This document shows positions 1 to 12,856 of a stretch of 64,000 nucleotides of DNA, piece by piece. A model generated the notes under the pieces. That model had not been told where the DNA came from. It made no database searches and was given only the letters and a program-made list of their open reading frames with translations. A program made the translations under genes and the position numbers. Source of the stretch: Strongyloides papillosus (Eukaryota > Nematoda > Chromadorea > Rhabditida > Strongyloididae). The stretch is taken from positions 124,001 through 188,000 of the forward strand of contig SRSI01000009.1 of the NCBI GenBank assembly GCA_005656395.1, in the 5' to 3' direction. Positions within the stretch are counted from its first letter, which is position 1; each line of letters opens with the position of its first letter.

Positions 1-347
1 TTAGTGAGCAATTAAAAAAAGATTTCATGTTAAAAAGTGAATGTTTAAATGGTTGTGATAAACAATTAAGTGAAGCATTTGAAATATTTGCAAGAAATCC
101 AGATTTTTGTCCTATACTGTCAAATGACTTACATCTACTACCAAAAACACTAATTATAACGTCAGGTTTTGATATCTGTCGTGATGAAGGGATAGAATAT
201 TACGAAAAATTACAAAAAGCTGGCGTTAATGTAGAATGGAAACACTTCCCAACATCTTTTCACGGTATCTTAAATCTTGCTGGTAGTAAAACACAGAAAA
301 CTGTTAAAAGAAAAATTAATGAATTCTGTGAAAAACAATTGTTTTAA
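1..347 (+). CDS. Arylacetamide-deacetylase-like alpha/beta hydrolase (3' end only)
   Basis: This is the C-terminal end of a gene cut by the window edge. The frame is open from base 3, so the Met at base 27 is internal and not a start. The visible residues match the last part of hormone-sensitive-lipase/AADAC-type serine hydrolases: the SGFDICRDEG segment, where the family's catalytic Asp sits, followed by WKHFPTSFHG with the catalytic His. The GDSAG serine elbow and the oxyanion HGGG motif would lie upstream, outside the window. These enzymes usually deacetylate or de-esterify small lipophilic substrates at the ER. The substrate cannot be inferred. The family call is good; the exact orthologue is unknown. 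Confidence 0.75.
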   Translation, partial: SEQLKKDFMLKSECLNGCDKQLSEAFEIFARNPDFCPILSNDLHLLPKTLIITSGFDICRDEGIEYYEKLQKAGVNVEWKHFPTSFHGILNLAGSKTQKTVKRKINEFCEKQLF

Positions 348-492
348 GTAATTTTAGTATTAATAAATAATATTTTATACTTTACACATATTAAGATACT
401 TACTTTACCAATTTCTCTTCTTATACAGAAAATATTTAACCCATAGTTTAATTTAAATGTTTTTCTTCATGTAATTTAACTTTAAAAGAAAT

Positions 493-3274
493 ATGTCAGA
501 AGAATATCGTCATATTTTTTCTCCAGCTCGTATAGTTGGTCAGGTATGTACTGGTGTCCCGTTTGCCACAGAATATGAGCCAAATTGTTCAAGAATCGGT
601 GTGGCTTACATACCTGTTGAAAATACCATAAATGTATATAGTTTGCGTCCAGTTAAATTCAGGCACAATACAACACCATGTAAAAATGTTATTACTCATG
701 TTGCTGTACATAAAAGAAAATTATACGTTGTCAGTGGAGATGAATTATTAGTTTATGAACAAAAAAAATTGGTATAGTTTTTTATTTTTAAAATTATTTA
801 TTTATATTTTATTGTAGTGTATCAAAACTTTGAAGTTAGAGGGATCTGTTGTTAGTCTTGTTCCATTAGGACGTGTTTTAAATATTGTTTTCACAAATGG
901 TGACATCATCACATATGATTTGGATGATTTTGAAGTTCTATCAACTTTTTCTTCACCAGAAGACTTTGTACCTACTGTTGCTATACATCCACATACATAT
1001 GAGAATAAAATTTTAATTGGTTCTGATTGTGGTAAAGTTCGCCTTATAAATGTAAAAAAGAGCAAATTAGTCCATGAATTTCAAAGAATTAAAATGTCAA
1101 ATTCTAAGATTACAAGTATGACTCAATCTCCAGCTATTGATGTTATTGCTTTTGGATTTTTCTGTGGATTGATAACCCTTAGAAATATTAAACTTGATGA
1201 AATTCTCATGACTTTCCAACAAGATGGTTTAATAACAGGAATTACTTTTAGAAGCGATGGTGTTGATTCTATGATCACAGCATCTGATGATGGTTCGATC
1301 GCTGTTTGGGATTTGAATAATCAAAGTCTTGTTGGAATTACCACAGCAGCTCATGAAGGAAAGATTGTAAAAATTGAGGCATTGAATGGTCAACCATTTT
1401 TACTTTCATCGGGGGATGATAACAAAATTGTAAAGTGGTCATTTGATGAAAATCAATGTCTTCCAGAACCACACACCGTTATTGAAGGTCATGGAAAAGA
1501 AATGACATATGTTAAGTATTTGGATGATAGAATAATGATATCATCATCATTAGATGGAACATTACGACGAAACAGTGCTAAGGGACCGTTGTTTTTTAAA
1601 AGAATGGGACGTGGAGAGTATAAAAAGAAGAAATATCTTATCAATGATAACTACCAAAGAACGTTGTATAATCCAATAGTTGAAATTGCTGGAAACTTGG
1701 CTAGAGAATCTGTCTGGGATAATATAATATGTAGGCATTTGGAATCTCCTTTTGTTAGTTGTTGGAATACAATGAAAGATACTCAAGGAAAACGTCTATT
1801 GTTTCAAGATACTTTTTTCAATAACCCAGTTTATGCTGGTATTGTAGCTACATCAATTTGTATTTCAAATTGTGGAAATCTAGCATTTGTTGGATATTCT
1901 ACTGGTCACGTTAATTGTTATAACATTCAATCAGGAAATTATAAATTTTCATTTGTTGATAAATCATTAGGTGATAAAAATGTTGCTATTCAAGGATCAG
2001 TTGTTGGTTTAGCTGTTGACGTTTCGTCAAAGAGGGTTATTGTAGTTTCACAGAATGGAGCAATAAGTTTTTATGATAGACACCCAAAACCTGTTCTAGT
2101 TTGTAAAATGAAAAGTACTTGTAGTGTTGAGAAAGTATCACTTAATTCAGGAAATAATTTATTAGCAGTAGCTTCTACAAATGGTGACATATCCTTGATA
2201 GATACAATAAATTTTAGTGTTGGTAGAAAGTTTGTTGATGCTCACAAAGATTCTACAATTACAGCTATAGAACAATCTCCAGATGGAAAATGGCTTGTAA
2301 GTGCAGATGATAAGAATAAAATTAAGATATGGGATCTTGTTGTTTCGGAATTAATTGATATTATCGTTCTCCCCTATTTTTGTACAGGATTATCATTTTC
2401 ACCTGATGGTGCTTATTTAAGTACTATTTTAAGTCAAAAAAGTTATGTTTATGTTTGGTCAAATAGAACTTATTATGATGATAACATTGTTGTAAAACCA
2501 ATTAGAGATTACAATACTTCACCAACAGAAGTTGTTTCTCTTCCTCAGTTTGAAATGGCACCAATTTTCGAGGAAGTTGAAGAGTTAATTAATCAATTTG
2601 ATGAAGAAATGGATTGTGCATTAGAAGACGATTCAGTTACCAGAGATGATAATTTATTAAAATTATCAGGATATCCTGAGACAAAATGGGCAAATCTTCC
2701 TTATTTGGATGTAATTAAGGAAAGAAATAAACCAACAAGTGCATTAAAGAAACCAAAGAATGCACCATTTTTCCTTCCAACCGTTCAAACACTAAATGGT
2801 TTTGAATTTGTGGCCCCAGAAGAAAATAGTGCTGAGTATAAAGAAAAAATTGCTTTAAAACGCAAAAATTTAGAATTACTAACTTCATATTCATTACAAT
2901 TATTAAAATGCGAAAGCGACGAGGATTTACTATCAGCTTTTGAGACACTACGTAATATGACCATATCTTCAATACAATTTCAGATTAAATCTCTCCCTTA
3001 TGATGCTTTATCTAAATTTTTTAACATGATGACGTTAGTCTTAAGTAAAAGGATACATGTAGAACTTGTAGAACATTATGTCGCTCTTTGTATAAAAGAG
3101 CATAGGTCGTTTTTATGGAGTGATGAGGAAGCAGAAGATGACGAAAGTATAGATAGTTTGACGAAGGCAATTGAAAATTATATGGAGATGAACAAAAAGG
3201 TTTATGAAGAATTTAGTAAGGTCGTACCACATGTCTCATCATTATTAAAATGGATAAAAAGTTCAACAGTATAA
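493..3274 (+). CDS. UTP21: U3 snoRNA-associated WD40 protein UTP21 (WDR36)
   Basis: Two exons, 493-771 and 818-3274, joined in phase 0 across a 46-bp intron, encode about 911 residues, normal for the family. Residues 1 to about 600 are WD40 repeats (for example ITASDDGSIAVWDL and LVSADDKNKIKIWDL), enough for the two beta-propellers of the family. Residues from about 690 to the end match the Utp21 C-terminal domain, including SSIQFQIKSLP. UTP21 is a subunit of the UTP-B module of the small-subunit processome and works in the nucleolus in 18S rRNA processing. The long ORF appears to begin with a TTG internal to exon 2; the true start is the ATG at 493. A pyrimidine-rich tract and AG lie about 65 bp upstream of it. 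Confidence 0.93.
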
Positions 3275-4811
3275 TTTTAGAAATACATCTTTCATTAATT
3301 TTGTTTTTTGTTATGTTTTGTTATTGTTTTTCTGTTGGTACATTTTTATAAACAATTTTTTAATATACTTTAGGTAGTTGTCATTTTTAGTGATGGGTTT
3401 TAAAAGATAATTTATTACATAAATTGGTATATTTCAAAAAAATTATTTACTCTTTTATATTATTGACAAGACAAATTACTTCACATTTTTATTAATACTA
3501 AATAACAATTAATATAGTTATATTTTCTATAAAGAATAATTAATAACTCTTGGTATATCTTAAAAAAATTTTTGAATTTATATAAATAATTAAGTAACCA
3601 TTTTGTGCTACAGTATTTTTGACTCGTTACTTAGAGTTAGTAAACATTCTTTAATTTATAGACAATGAAATATTCATTTTTTAGATTAAATTTTTGGAAT
3701 TAAAAAACTATAGAAAATGCTATGTTTATGGATTACATAACAATAAAGATGAAAATTAGTGATAGTTTTTTATGCCATATTTTAAAATGCGTTCTATTTT
3801 ACATTTATAATCATAATTTAAGAAATATTCTTAATTAAGGAAAAAAATAAAAATCAAGTTGACAACAAATACATTAGACAGACATATTTTTTGATTTTTA
3901 ATGTTATATTCCTCTAGTTAAGTTCTTTCATTTCCATAATTTAATCTATAAAATGAAAAGTTCATATTTTTTAGTAAATATTTGTACTTTCCATTATTAT
4001 TTATTAAAACACTTAACGAGAAAATTATTTTTTTATGATGATTATAATGAAAGTTATATACTAAAAATAGTTTCCTAAAAATATATTCAAACAAAAGGAT
4101 AACATCATTATAAATGTGTGTTTCTGTTATTCTAAATTGATTGATTTACTTCAAATTTTTTTTATTTGATGTATAAAATTGTCAGATATTTACTGTTATG
4201 TACGTGTGATTTATTATTCTATGAAATTCATCATGTGAGATTAGATTTATAATGTTTCTTTGTTTGAAAGGTTTTTTCATACGTATAGGGTTTAATGTAT
4301 TTTTATTCATATAACTTTTTGCTTGAATTGATATGTTTTTTGTGGTTTCCTTTTGATGTCCTTTATTAGATATTCGGTTGTTTTTATTTTATTCTAAATT
4401 AATATTACTAATGGTTTTCCAATAATAATAAGATAAAAAAAATTTAATGTGAATTTAATAGACAAGAATGTGTGAATAAAATTTAGATAGTAATGAAAAG
4501 AGTTAAAAAAAAATTTAATTTCCCATGGATCTATAAAATAGATGGTTATTTTCCATAGAGATGTAATAATGAATCTACATATATTTTTATTGGAGCAGTA
4601 GACATTAAATACAGGACATTAATTCTATATTGAATAAAATTTGTTTTTTTCATTAAAAATATTATTAGAAAATGTAATAATTCTAGACATTTAGAAAACA
4701 AAAAAATTATCTTTTCATAACCATAAATAATAAGCGCAAATTTAGATAGATAGTAATTATTATAAGACGAAAAAATCGAACGGGTAAATAACTACTTTTA
4801 ATAAATTGAGA
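3275..4811. other. Intergenic, AT-rich
   Basis: This stretch lies between the UTP21 stop and the 3' end of the MADF gene on the other strand, so it holds two 3' flanks. I see homopolymer A/T runs but no open frame, tRNA-like fold or repeat array. Confidence 0.6.
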
Positions 4812-5917
4812 TTAGTGAGAGTTTTTAATAAGTTGGAGGATTTGAACTTTAGCTGACTCTTTATCTTGATAACTTAAGGATTTTATATCAATCAAAACAC
4901 TTAATGCATACGCCATATCACCATCCATCATTTCTTGGGGTATTTCAATTTGATTTACTGGAGGTTCCGTTGGACTTTGAGATTCAGGATGATTTGTATT
5001 ACTATTAAAATTAGATGGAATTTGTTGAGAAAAATATTGATCTTCACGTGATCTATTTTCATCAAGAGATTGCCTTTGATTATTTTCATTTATTATAGGT
5101 GAATGGGCATCTTCTAAAATACCTGAATTAAAACTATCGAACTCATTTGGAAGAAAATTCTCTCCACTAATGTCTGGTAGTTGAATTTGTTCCTTCTTAC
5201 TTTTATTTTCATTCCTCTCTTCTATAAAAGAATCCATCCATGTTAGTTTGCCATACAAACCCCATGAAGAGGGTTCGTCGGAAGATGAATTCATTTGTTT
5301 TCTTTTCCTTTTTTCTCTAACGTACCTATCACGTAGTTTTTTCCATTGTTTATATATATCACTTACGTCACCTGGTAGATCTAGTGTCTCAAGAATATTC
5401 TTCCATATTCCAATTCTTAAACTTGTATGCCTATAATTAGGATCATTTGAATCATACAAACTTGAGTATTTTTTAACTTCATTTATTAATTTTTCATAAA
5501 ACTTAGGGTCTTGTTTTATCCTTTGCCTTATATACGACGCTTCCTCTGTCTCATTTTTGTGGTCATCCCTTTCCGTCATAAATGGATCTAGAAATTCAAG
5601 ATATTTGTACAGAGCCCAGTTAGATATTTGTTGAGTTGCTTTAAATTTCTTCCTTTCTTTCCCAAATTTATCCCTTAATTGTTTCCATTTACTGGTTAAA
5701 GCTCGAGAATCACCTTTATAATTTGGATCTACAAAAATTCGAAATTTATCTACAGATATAAATTTTTACCTGCTTTTTTGACTTCATTTAAAATGTCATT
5801 CCATAAATTAAATTTATATTCTGATGACCTATATTTTTTATCTCGCGAATCATAGAGGCATCGATTTAATTTAACAGTTTCAATCAATTTCACGGTAGCC
5901 GAATCTTCATCGGGCAT
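4812..5917 (-). CDS. Double MADF-domain, BESS-motif DNA-binding protein
   Basis: Exon 1 (5917-5770) and exon 2 (5728-4812) are split by a 41-bp intron and give 354 residues. The first MADF domain (about 10-95) runs across the intron: VKLIETVKLNRCLYDSRDKKY, then SRALTSKWKQLRDKFGKERK. A second MADF domain (about 115-215) contains LINEVKKYSSLYDSNDPNYR and IYKQWKKLRDRYVREKRKRK. The last 40 residues, MDGDMAYALSVLIDIKSL onward, resemble a BESS protein-interaction motif. MADF domains are Myb/SANT-like DNA-binding modules of transcription regulators. The linker between MADF2 and BESS is rich in Asn, Gln, Ser and Glu. A TTTTTTACAG acceptor about 17 bp before the ATG suggests a trans-splice site, though the frame stays open up to it, so a further 5' exon is possible. 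Confidence 0.82.
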
Positions 5918-6206
5918 GTTCTTAGGAAAATATCTGTAAAAAAATTAACCAATAGCAGTTTGGGGAAGTGCATATTAACAAATACATATTTCCGGTCGAG
6001 ACACATAAACAATATATTCATATAAAAGTACTTTTATTATAAATTTATTGTAAATTTAAAATTTGATAGAGATAGAGTAAGTTAAAATACAAAAGTTGGA
6101 TTAAATATACTATTATTCTACTTTATGTGGTAATATTATTAAATGTATGAAAAAATAATATAAAAGTTGAATGAATGTACCCGTTTATAAAAAAAATTAT
6201 AAAATA
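5918..6206. promoter_or_regulatory. 5' flank of the MADF gene, 3' flank of the GPCR gene
   Basis: This short AT-rich gap holds an AG acceptor on the minus strand at 5935-5934, just upstream of the MADF ATG. I see no TATA box or other motif that stands out from the base composition. Confidence 0.4.
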
Positions 6207-7631
6207 TCATTTGTTTCCATCAAATATTCCATATATAATGGGATTGATAATAGGATTTATAACAAGCAATGCATTCAAGCACGTTATAAAAGGTGATGTC
6301 AAAATCCCTTCTAATACTTGGATGTGAGAAAAAGTGAAATTCATAATAGCTAGCAAATTGTAAGGCGTCCAAATAGTCAAAAATGCAATTATAATGAGCA
6401 TTGCCTGCCTTTTAGTCTTCTTTTTTGCTATTTCCATAGTTTTTGTAGCCATAATTCCAAGTTTATTTTCTTTACTAATTATATTTGGTGCTATTGATAA
6501 CTTTATAAATTCTTTTTTATTTTTTGATGTTGAATGTTTATTATGTCCTTTGTGTGGGTTTGTAATATTTTCAGATTTCCTATTTGTGGATAAATTTAAT
6601 TTGTCAATATCTTCTAAAATAAGGGGTCCATTTTCACTTTGTAAAATATTTTTGACTTCGTTTTCTTGATAGATGATAGAATCATTTTTAATTTCTACAT
6701 TTGTTTTCGTCACTTTGTCAAAGGCAGATGTTTCCATGGATGAAGATGAAGACATTTCATTAATGTATTCACTTTCTAAAAAATTTATTTACATATATTT
6801 ATTTTAATAAATAAAAATACCTTTTTTTGGAGTAGATGAAGTAAAATTTCCCATTATAAATAGAACAAGAACATAACTAATAATAATAATTATTGTTGGT
6901 ATCCAAAAGGTAAATAGCAAATGTGTTATATTATACATTTTTTCCCAATATTTACTTGTAGCAAATCTTTCTAATGCTAAATTTCTTACTTCATCACTGA
7001 CGGTTGCATCATTTAATGTATTATCAACTTTAAATGATATTATGGTCCATATTGGTGTACATTGTTTAAAATCACTAGTTCCTTCAAATGGTTTAAAAAC
7101 CTGGAAGATGAATAATTGTGGCAATGCTAATATAAAAGATACTGTCCACGCAAATATAATCATCTTAATAGCTCTTTTTTTAGCAAGTTGATTCATCTTT
7201 ATTGAATGAATATTCGTCATACTAAATAATCTATCTATAGCAATACATGCAATAATAAATGAGTTTAAGTAAAAGCAGAATACAGCAAAGAACTTAAAAA
7301 TTCTACACATTATGTCACCAGCATACCACTGATAAAAGTACAGCCAAAAAAATTGTCCAGGTGCAAAAATAAAAACAGTTATTAAATCAGCTATATTGAG
7401 ATTCAACCGTAATAATATTATCTGAGTACAATTTTTTGAATTGCAAAAAACATTGTAAATTTTGTAGAATGATATTATATTCAGAGGTCCCCCAATGACG
7501 AATGAGAGGAAATAGATGGACATTTCGATTGTTGTGAAAATTGTAGAGTCATCAGTAACATTATTAGCCCCATTGCTTTCAGTTGTGTTTGAAAGTAGGG
7601 GTTGTATTGTTTTAATGCTACTTATATTCAT
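6207..7631 (-). CDS. GnRH/AKH-receptor-like peptide GPCR
   Basis: Exon 1 (7631-6821) and exon 2 (6775-6207), phase 1, encode 459 residues of a class A receptor. An extracellular N-terminus with NIS, NTT and NVT sites is followed by TM1-5. TM2 carries LNLNIADL. The segment before TM3 has W then AGDIMCRIFKFF, typical of the GnRH/AKH/vasopressin group. TM3 ends IDRL in place of DRY. TM6 has TIWTPYNLLAI and TM7 INPIIYGIF. The loop between TM5 and TM6 is very long, about 150 residues, and rich in Ser, Asn and Lys. The protein stops seven residues after the NPIIY motif, so there is almost no cytoplasmic tail. I see no splice donor in front of the stop that would extend it. Class A GPCR is certain; the GnRH/AKH-like assignment is from motif memory. 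Confidence 0.8.
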
Positions 7632-10600
7632 TAAATATTAAAGTTAAAAATATTGTTAGTGTTTTTTTATATATTCGATTGAAGTAAAAATAAATATATA
7701 TTCTCTATATATTACAAAAACTGAAAATAACATTAAAAATCATTTAAATTTGATATTAAAAGAAATGACAGTAAACATAGTAAACAAAATATTGTGCTTT
7801 CGTGAAGTTAATGTCATTTATAAAATTTACGGTATTTATTATCGTAAAAACTGTTACGAAGTGTAATTAATATATGATAAAATCAAAGAAAAAATAGCTC
7901 GCTAAAAATACTCCAATTTTATTATCTTATTGAGTATCTTTTGATTTTAAAATGATAAGATACTATGCTTCAAAATTAACCCATTGGCAAAAGAAATATA
8001 TTTAAGTAGTTTTAAATAAATTTTTACAATTTAGTGATTATCTTTAACATAAATGTTTAGAATCACCTTAAAATGTTTTAAAATTTTAAATAGAAAAGAT
8101 GAAATTAAGGGAAGAATTTATTTATGGCTTTTAAATTATCAATAGTGCCATAAGGCAAAAAGTACTCTTTTTAAGGTTTTTACTATTTAACCATTTATTA
8201 TATTTATTTTATTTTTATATTTTTCATGTTTAATATTTTTTAATCTATGGTATGCATTATTACATACGTTATCACTTTTTGAATGGTCGACATGTTTAGT
8301 TATATGAAATAATTTTTTAATATTAATTGTCTATTTAATAAAATAAAAATATGATAAAATTGTTTTTATTAATATTAAAGGATTATATAAAACAAAATAA
8401 GTTTATGGTAAAAGGATTTGTATTGGAAAGATTATAATATTGTAGTATGAGTATAAAGGTATTTGATAAACGAGAAACAATAATTACACAATATTTATTA
8501 TATTTTTATAAATTTAACCCTCTTTAGCTAAATATAAAATATTAGACACAATTTACGCAATCATCTTCATAAAATGTGTTTGGTAAGATGGAAATAAGAA
8601 AAATATAGAAAAAATATATTCTCAAGCTTATTTTTAAAATGGGGTATTCTCAATAAAAAATAAGTTATATTAAAAGAATAAATAAAGAGTACTTTTAAAT
8701 TGTTAACTCTAAATTAAACAATTAAAAATATTCTAAAGTATACTAACCTTTTTTTTTTATTATTTTATAATATTATATTGAAAAGATTATATCAAATATT
8801 TTATCAATAGTCAAGAAATTGAAATAGATGAATATTTAAAGTGAAATGACAACTTTTAAATTATCATAAAAGAAGCTGTTGTTTTTGATATTTTCTAAGT
8901 AATTATAATTAATTTCTATTCATAGTTTAGTGTATTGTAAATCACAATCATTCATTACTAGCAGCTTACATTCTAAGATTATGTAAAAGAAATGCTACTT
9001 TAAAATGTAGCATCGTTCTAATAAAAAATATAAACTTTTTAAAATAATAAATTATATAAATATTTCCCTTTATATAATTTAAAAACTTTAAAACTATATT
9101 AATGCCATTGATAAGTTTGGTAGTAGTAATAATATATTTGTTATTTAATATATTACACATAGGATAATCAAATATCCCATGGAAGAGACATTGGTAAATT
9201 TAGGAAGATAATATTTTTTAAAATATTATTAAAGAAAGATTATTAAAAAATTATTAGAAAATAATAAATGGTTAATATTTAAAGAATTTTGAGAAATAAA
9301 AATACAATGTCTACCAAGGAAGTGGTCTGAAAAATGTATAAAAATTATGATAACTTTAAAAATTGCAGATAATAATAAAAAAAGGCGACTCGCTTAAAGC
9401 TTCTGATATGATTGATAACATTCACAATATATCCTTTTGTGTACTATATTTAAAGAGCTTTCAAATTTTATTTTTAAGATATTAATCAGCAGGATATAAT
9501 GCGAAACAATCCATTGCACTTATGCGAAATTGTACAGTTCGAAAAATTTGTTTTATCCGCGTTAGAAATTTCAAAATAATAATAACTATAAAAAAAGTGC
9601 TTATTCATTAAGTAGTTAAAGACTAAAATTGCTTATTGAAAGTGTTTTTTATGTAAAAAGTACTAAAAATATGTAAAAAACAATTAAAGCTAAAATAACA
9701 TGTTAATTATTTTTTAAATAATACAATAATAAGTCTTCTTATTAAATTAACATGATAAAGAAGAAATGTTTGCTCAAATTCTTGTATTTTATTCGAAGTT
9801 TTTCATGTGATTTATGCATACAAGATTTTTTTCAGTTAGCTTGGAGTTGAAAGTTTAATGGTTCAATAGAATTATTTGTGATTTAAGTATTACATTCTCA
9901 ATTCATGCATGATAAAATGCCCAAAAATAATATTAAAAAGGTTTATAGTTAATTAACTGTCTAATTTTTTTTATGCTTTCAAGTATGTAACTTAGTATAA
10001 AGGTATCAAACATTTTCAATAAGTCTTCAAACATAATTATTTTTAATTTATATATCTAGAAACTATCAATATGTACTCAATTTTATTTAAAAAAAAGTAA
10101 TTTGAGTAATATTAATTTGTTTAAAAATAAAATTTTAATTAAGTTAAAATAATCTACTATGCGTAAAAAATAATAGTCAGAAAAGTATTTAATCTTTGAT
10201 AAAAATTTGTTTTTTTTTTGCGTCATTGTAAAAGTTTAAGCAAATAATCATACGTATACTTTTAAAGTTTAATAATTTTTGAAAAACAAAAATATATACT
10301 TTTAATAAAAATTTTTAAGCTGTGTATAAAATAATATAATTAAATTTTACAAATGGTAAAATAGAAAGTATAATTTTCAAATCTTAATAAATCAAATTAA
10401 TTTTTTTCTTTATTCAAAAGTCACAAGTTGTTGTGCTTTCAAAAAAATTAGATTTAACATAATTTATAATTTTGAAGTAAAAAGATATTACTAAATGGTT
10501 GAAGATTTAAAAGCATATCTTATAAGTATTGTAAAAAAATAAGTAAAAAAATATGATAAGTATGCCATAGAAAAAATATTCATTGTAATTGAAGAGTTAT

Positions 10601-11878
10601 AAGTTTAAGCTTTTGCATAAAGACTAAATGAAAATAAACAAAATTACCTCTATGTCTTATTATATCATAGAATCAAAGATTTATCTTTATAAAGATATTA
10701 GTTAAATATGTCACAGCGGATAATTATGAAAAAAAATTTTTAGAAAATGTTTTATTAAGTATATAATAATAGACTAGAATTAATACATGCTAAGTAAGTA
10801 AAAATTGTTTTCATTTTGTAATTTTATCTTTAATTTTACAGTTACATACGGAGGAAACATCCTACACATAAATCCAATTTTTTATGAAATAAAAGAGTAA
10901 TTACATATTAATTTTTATAAATTACTTACATTTGTTGTAATTATGGTACATATACAGGTATCATTTCTTAGAATAACTATTTATTCAACAAAATTTTTAA
11001 CATTTTTCAAATAAATTTATATATTTACAACAAAGTAGTGTTAAAATTAAGATTCATAATAAATGTCATAACATAATAAACCCAAAGTTTTATACCATAA
11101 ATTTACTTTAATTTAATAAATATAAAAAAATTTTGCAAAAATGTAAATTTCTTATGTTATACTACCATATTAGTAACATAAACATGGGAGTTAATATAAG
11201 ATAGACAATTAAATAATAGCATTTTAAAAATAATTTCTATTATGTTCTATTAATAAAAAAAGTTAAAGGCCAACTTTATCTTTTAAAAATTTTGAGGAAG
11301 TAGTGTTAGCTAGCTTTTTCCGATTACCGTTAGTTATGTTGAAAATATATAATCTTCTGGTAATTAATTATTAATGAGGGATTAATTTGGAGATTATTAA
11401 TCTGTTTGGTAAAGTTAAAGTATTATATCATAAATGTATTATAAACATTTTGTTCTAAAGAATTTAGGAAATTCGTAAAACTTTTGTAATCACATTATTT
11501 TAGCTAGAACAATAAAGTATAAAATTTATAATTAACGTCTTTGTTAGTTAATTAATTAATTTAAAAATAGTAAAGAAGTAGCAATTTATTGCAAGAAAGC
11601 TTGTATTCATCAAAACTTGACACTTATAAAAATTATTTTTGTTATAAGAAAAATAGTAAACTTTTATTTTACATAAAGTTAAATAATTAATATTAAAATT
11701 TAACAAATTTGGTACTGCATTTCTCGATTTTTTTAATTATTTATAGGGGAGGACTTGTTTATTATATTATAATAAAGTACTGACTTTTGAAAATAGAATG
11801 AATAAGTTTTGAAAGTAACTCAATATAGAATAATAATGTATTATTATGTTAATAATTTTAAATATTTTTTAGACAAGT
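7632..11878. other. Large AT-rich intergenic region
   Basis: These 4.2 kb separate the two receptor genes. The part next to 7631 should hold the promoter of the GPCR. I found no coding exon with splice sites; a 64-codon ORF at 8966-9160 on the minus strand has only the Ile/Lys/Phe/Asn composition of random AT-rich DNA. No tRNA, transposon end or tandem array was recognised. Confidence 0.55.
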
Positions 11879-12856
11879 TTAGGGAATTGTAATATCTCCA
11901 ACTTTCCTTTTAAATTTTAAACATCCTCTAAAATAAAATAATAGTACTTCATTTCTAATTTCTTTGCTAATTATGATAAAAATTGGAGTCTCTAATAACG
12001 TAACCATATCCATAACAAAACTAAAATTGTTCAGAGCAAATGTATTTAAAGTATACATTCCAAGTGATGTTCCAAAAATTGTGAAGCATAAATTTATATT
12101 TAAAACAAGTAGTGTTACAAAAGACACTAAAGAATACATAAACATTATTCTTTCGGTTTTATTATTTTTGAATATTCTAAATGAAGATTTTCTAAAGTTA
12201 CTTATTGTTATGCAATTCATAATGAATGTAACAAAGGTAACTATAGATATAATAATAAATTCTTTAACATCCGCTATAATAGCAATTGTTTCATCTACAT
12301 AAAAAGAATATAAAGAATGATTCTCAATGTCTTCAACATATTTCGCTTCAAAGGGAATAAAAGGGATTTGAGTTATAATTGAAAAAACAATTTGAAGTAG
12401 GATTATAATATTAGTACGTTTATATCTCCATAACTTTATATAATAAAAATTTTTATATTTGAATCAAAAATAATTTTAACATACCTTCGCAAATTTTGTC
12501 GGATATTTAATAGCTGTTAATCGGTTTAGTGCCATTAGAAAAGAATTGACGCTTATTAATGTAAGAAAAATATAAACTAGAAGATAATCAATGCTTGAAT
12601 ATATGGGTGCATTTAAATAAAAATCTTTAAAGAAACCCCACTGTGGAAGTTTTAGTGAAAAAAGATTCTGAATATAACATAGAATTGCTAAAATCATTTG
12701 AACATATTGAAGTTTATAAAATTGATTTTGAAAACATTTTTTTTGTTTTAAAAATCCTCTAGTATAAACAATTGCTACCAAAATATGAAGTGTAAATAAT
12801 GGCACACCATATAAAAGTTGAAAAATCTCAAATGAAGATAACTTGTAAACCATCAT
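11879..12856 (-). CDS. Serpentine receptor class gamma (Srg) family GPCR
   Basis: Two exons, 12856-12485 and 12433-11879, joined in phase 0 across a 51-bp intron, encode 308 residues, a normal length for Srg. Seven hydrophobic helices can be traced. Family-like features are YGVPLFTLHI in TM1, NQFYKLQYVQM, then NSFLMALNRLTAIKYPTKFA running into LWRYKR at the exon junction, the usual end of TM3 and start of intracellular loop 2. The second exon has no Met at its 5' end; LWRYKR fixes its start. The acceptor is AAAG and not the usual TTTCAG, the weakest part of the model. Srg proteins are nematode-specific, mostly chemosensory receptors. No other Srg gene is seen in the window, although these families usually sit in clusters. 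Confidence 0.8.

Noticed and set aside
802..1065. 87-codon ORF opposite UTP21 exon 2
   Set aside because: It lies within the coding exon on the other strand and has no domain or splice context.
8966..9160. 64-codon ORF on the minus strand
   Set aside because: It has the composition of random AT-rich DNA, no family features and no splice sites.
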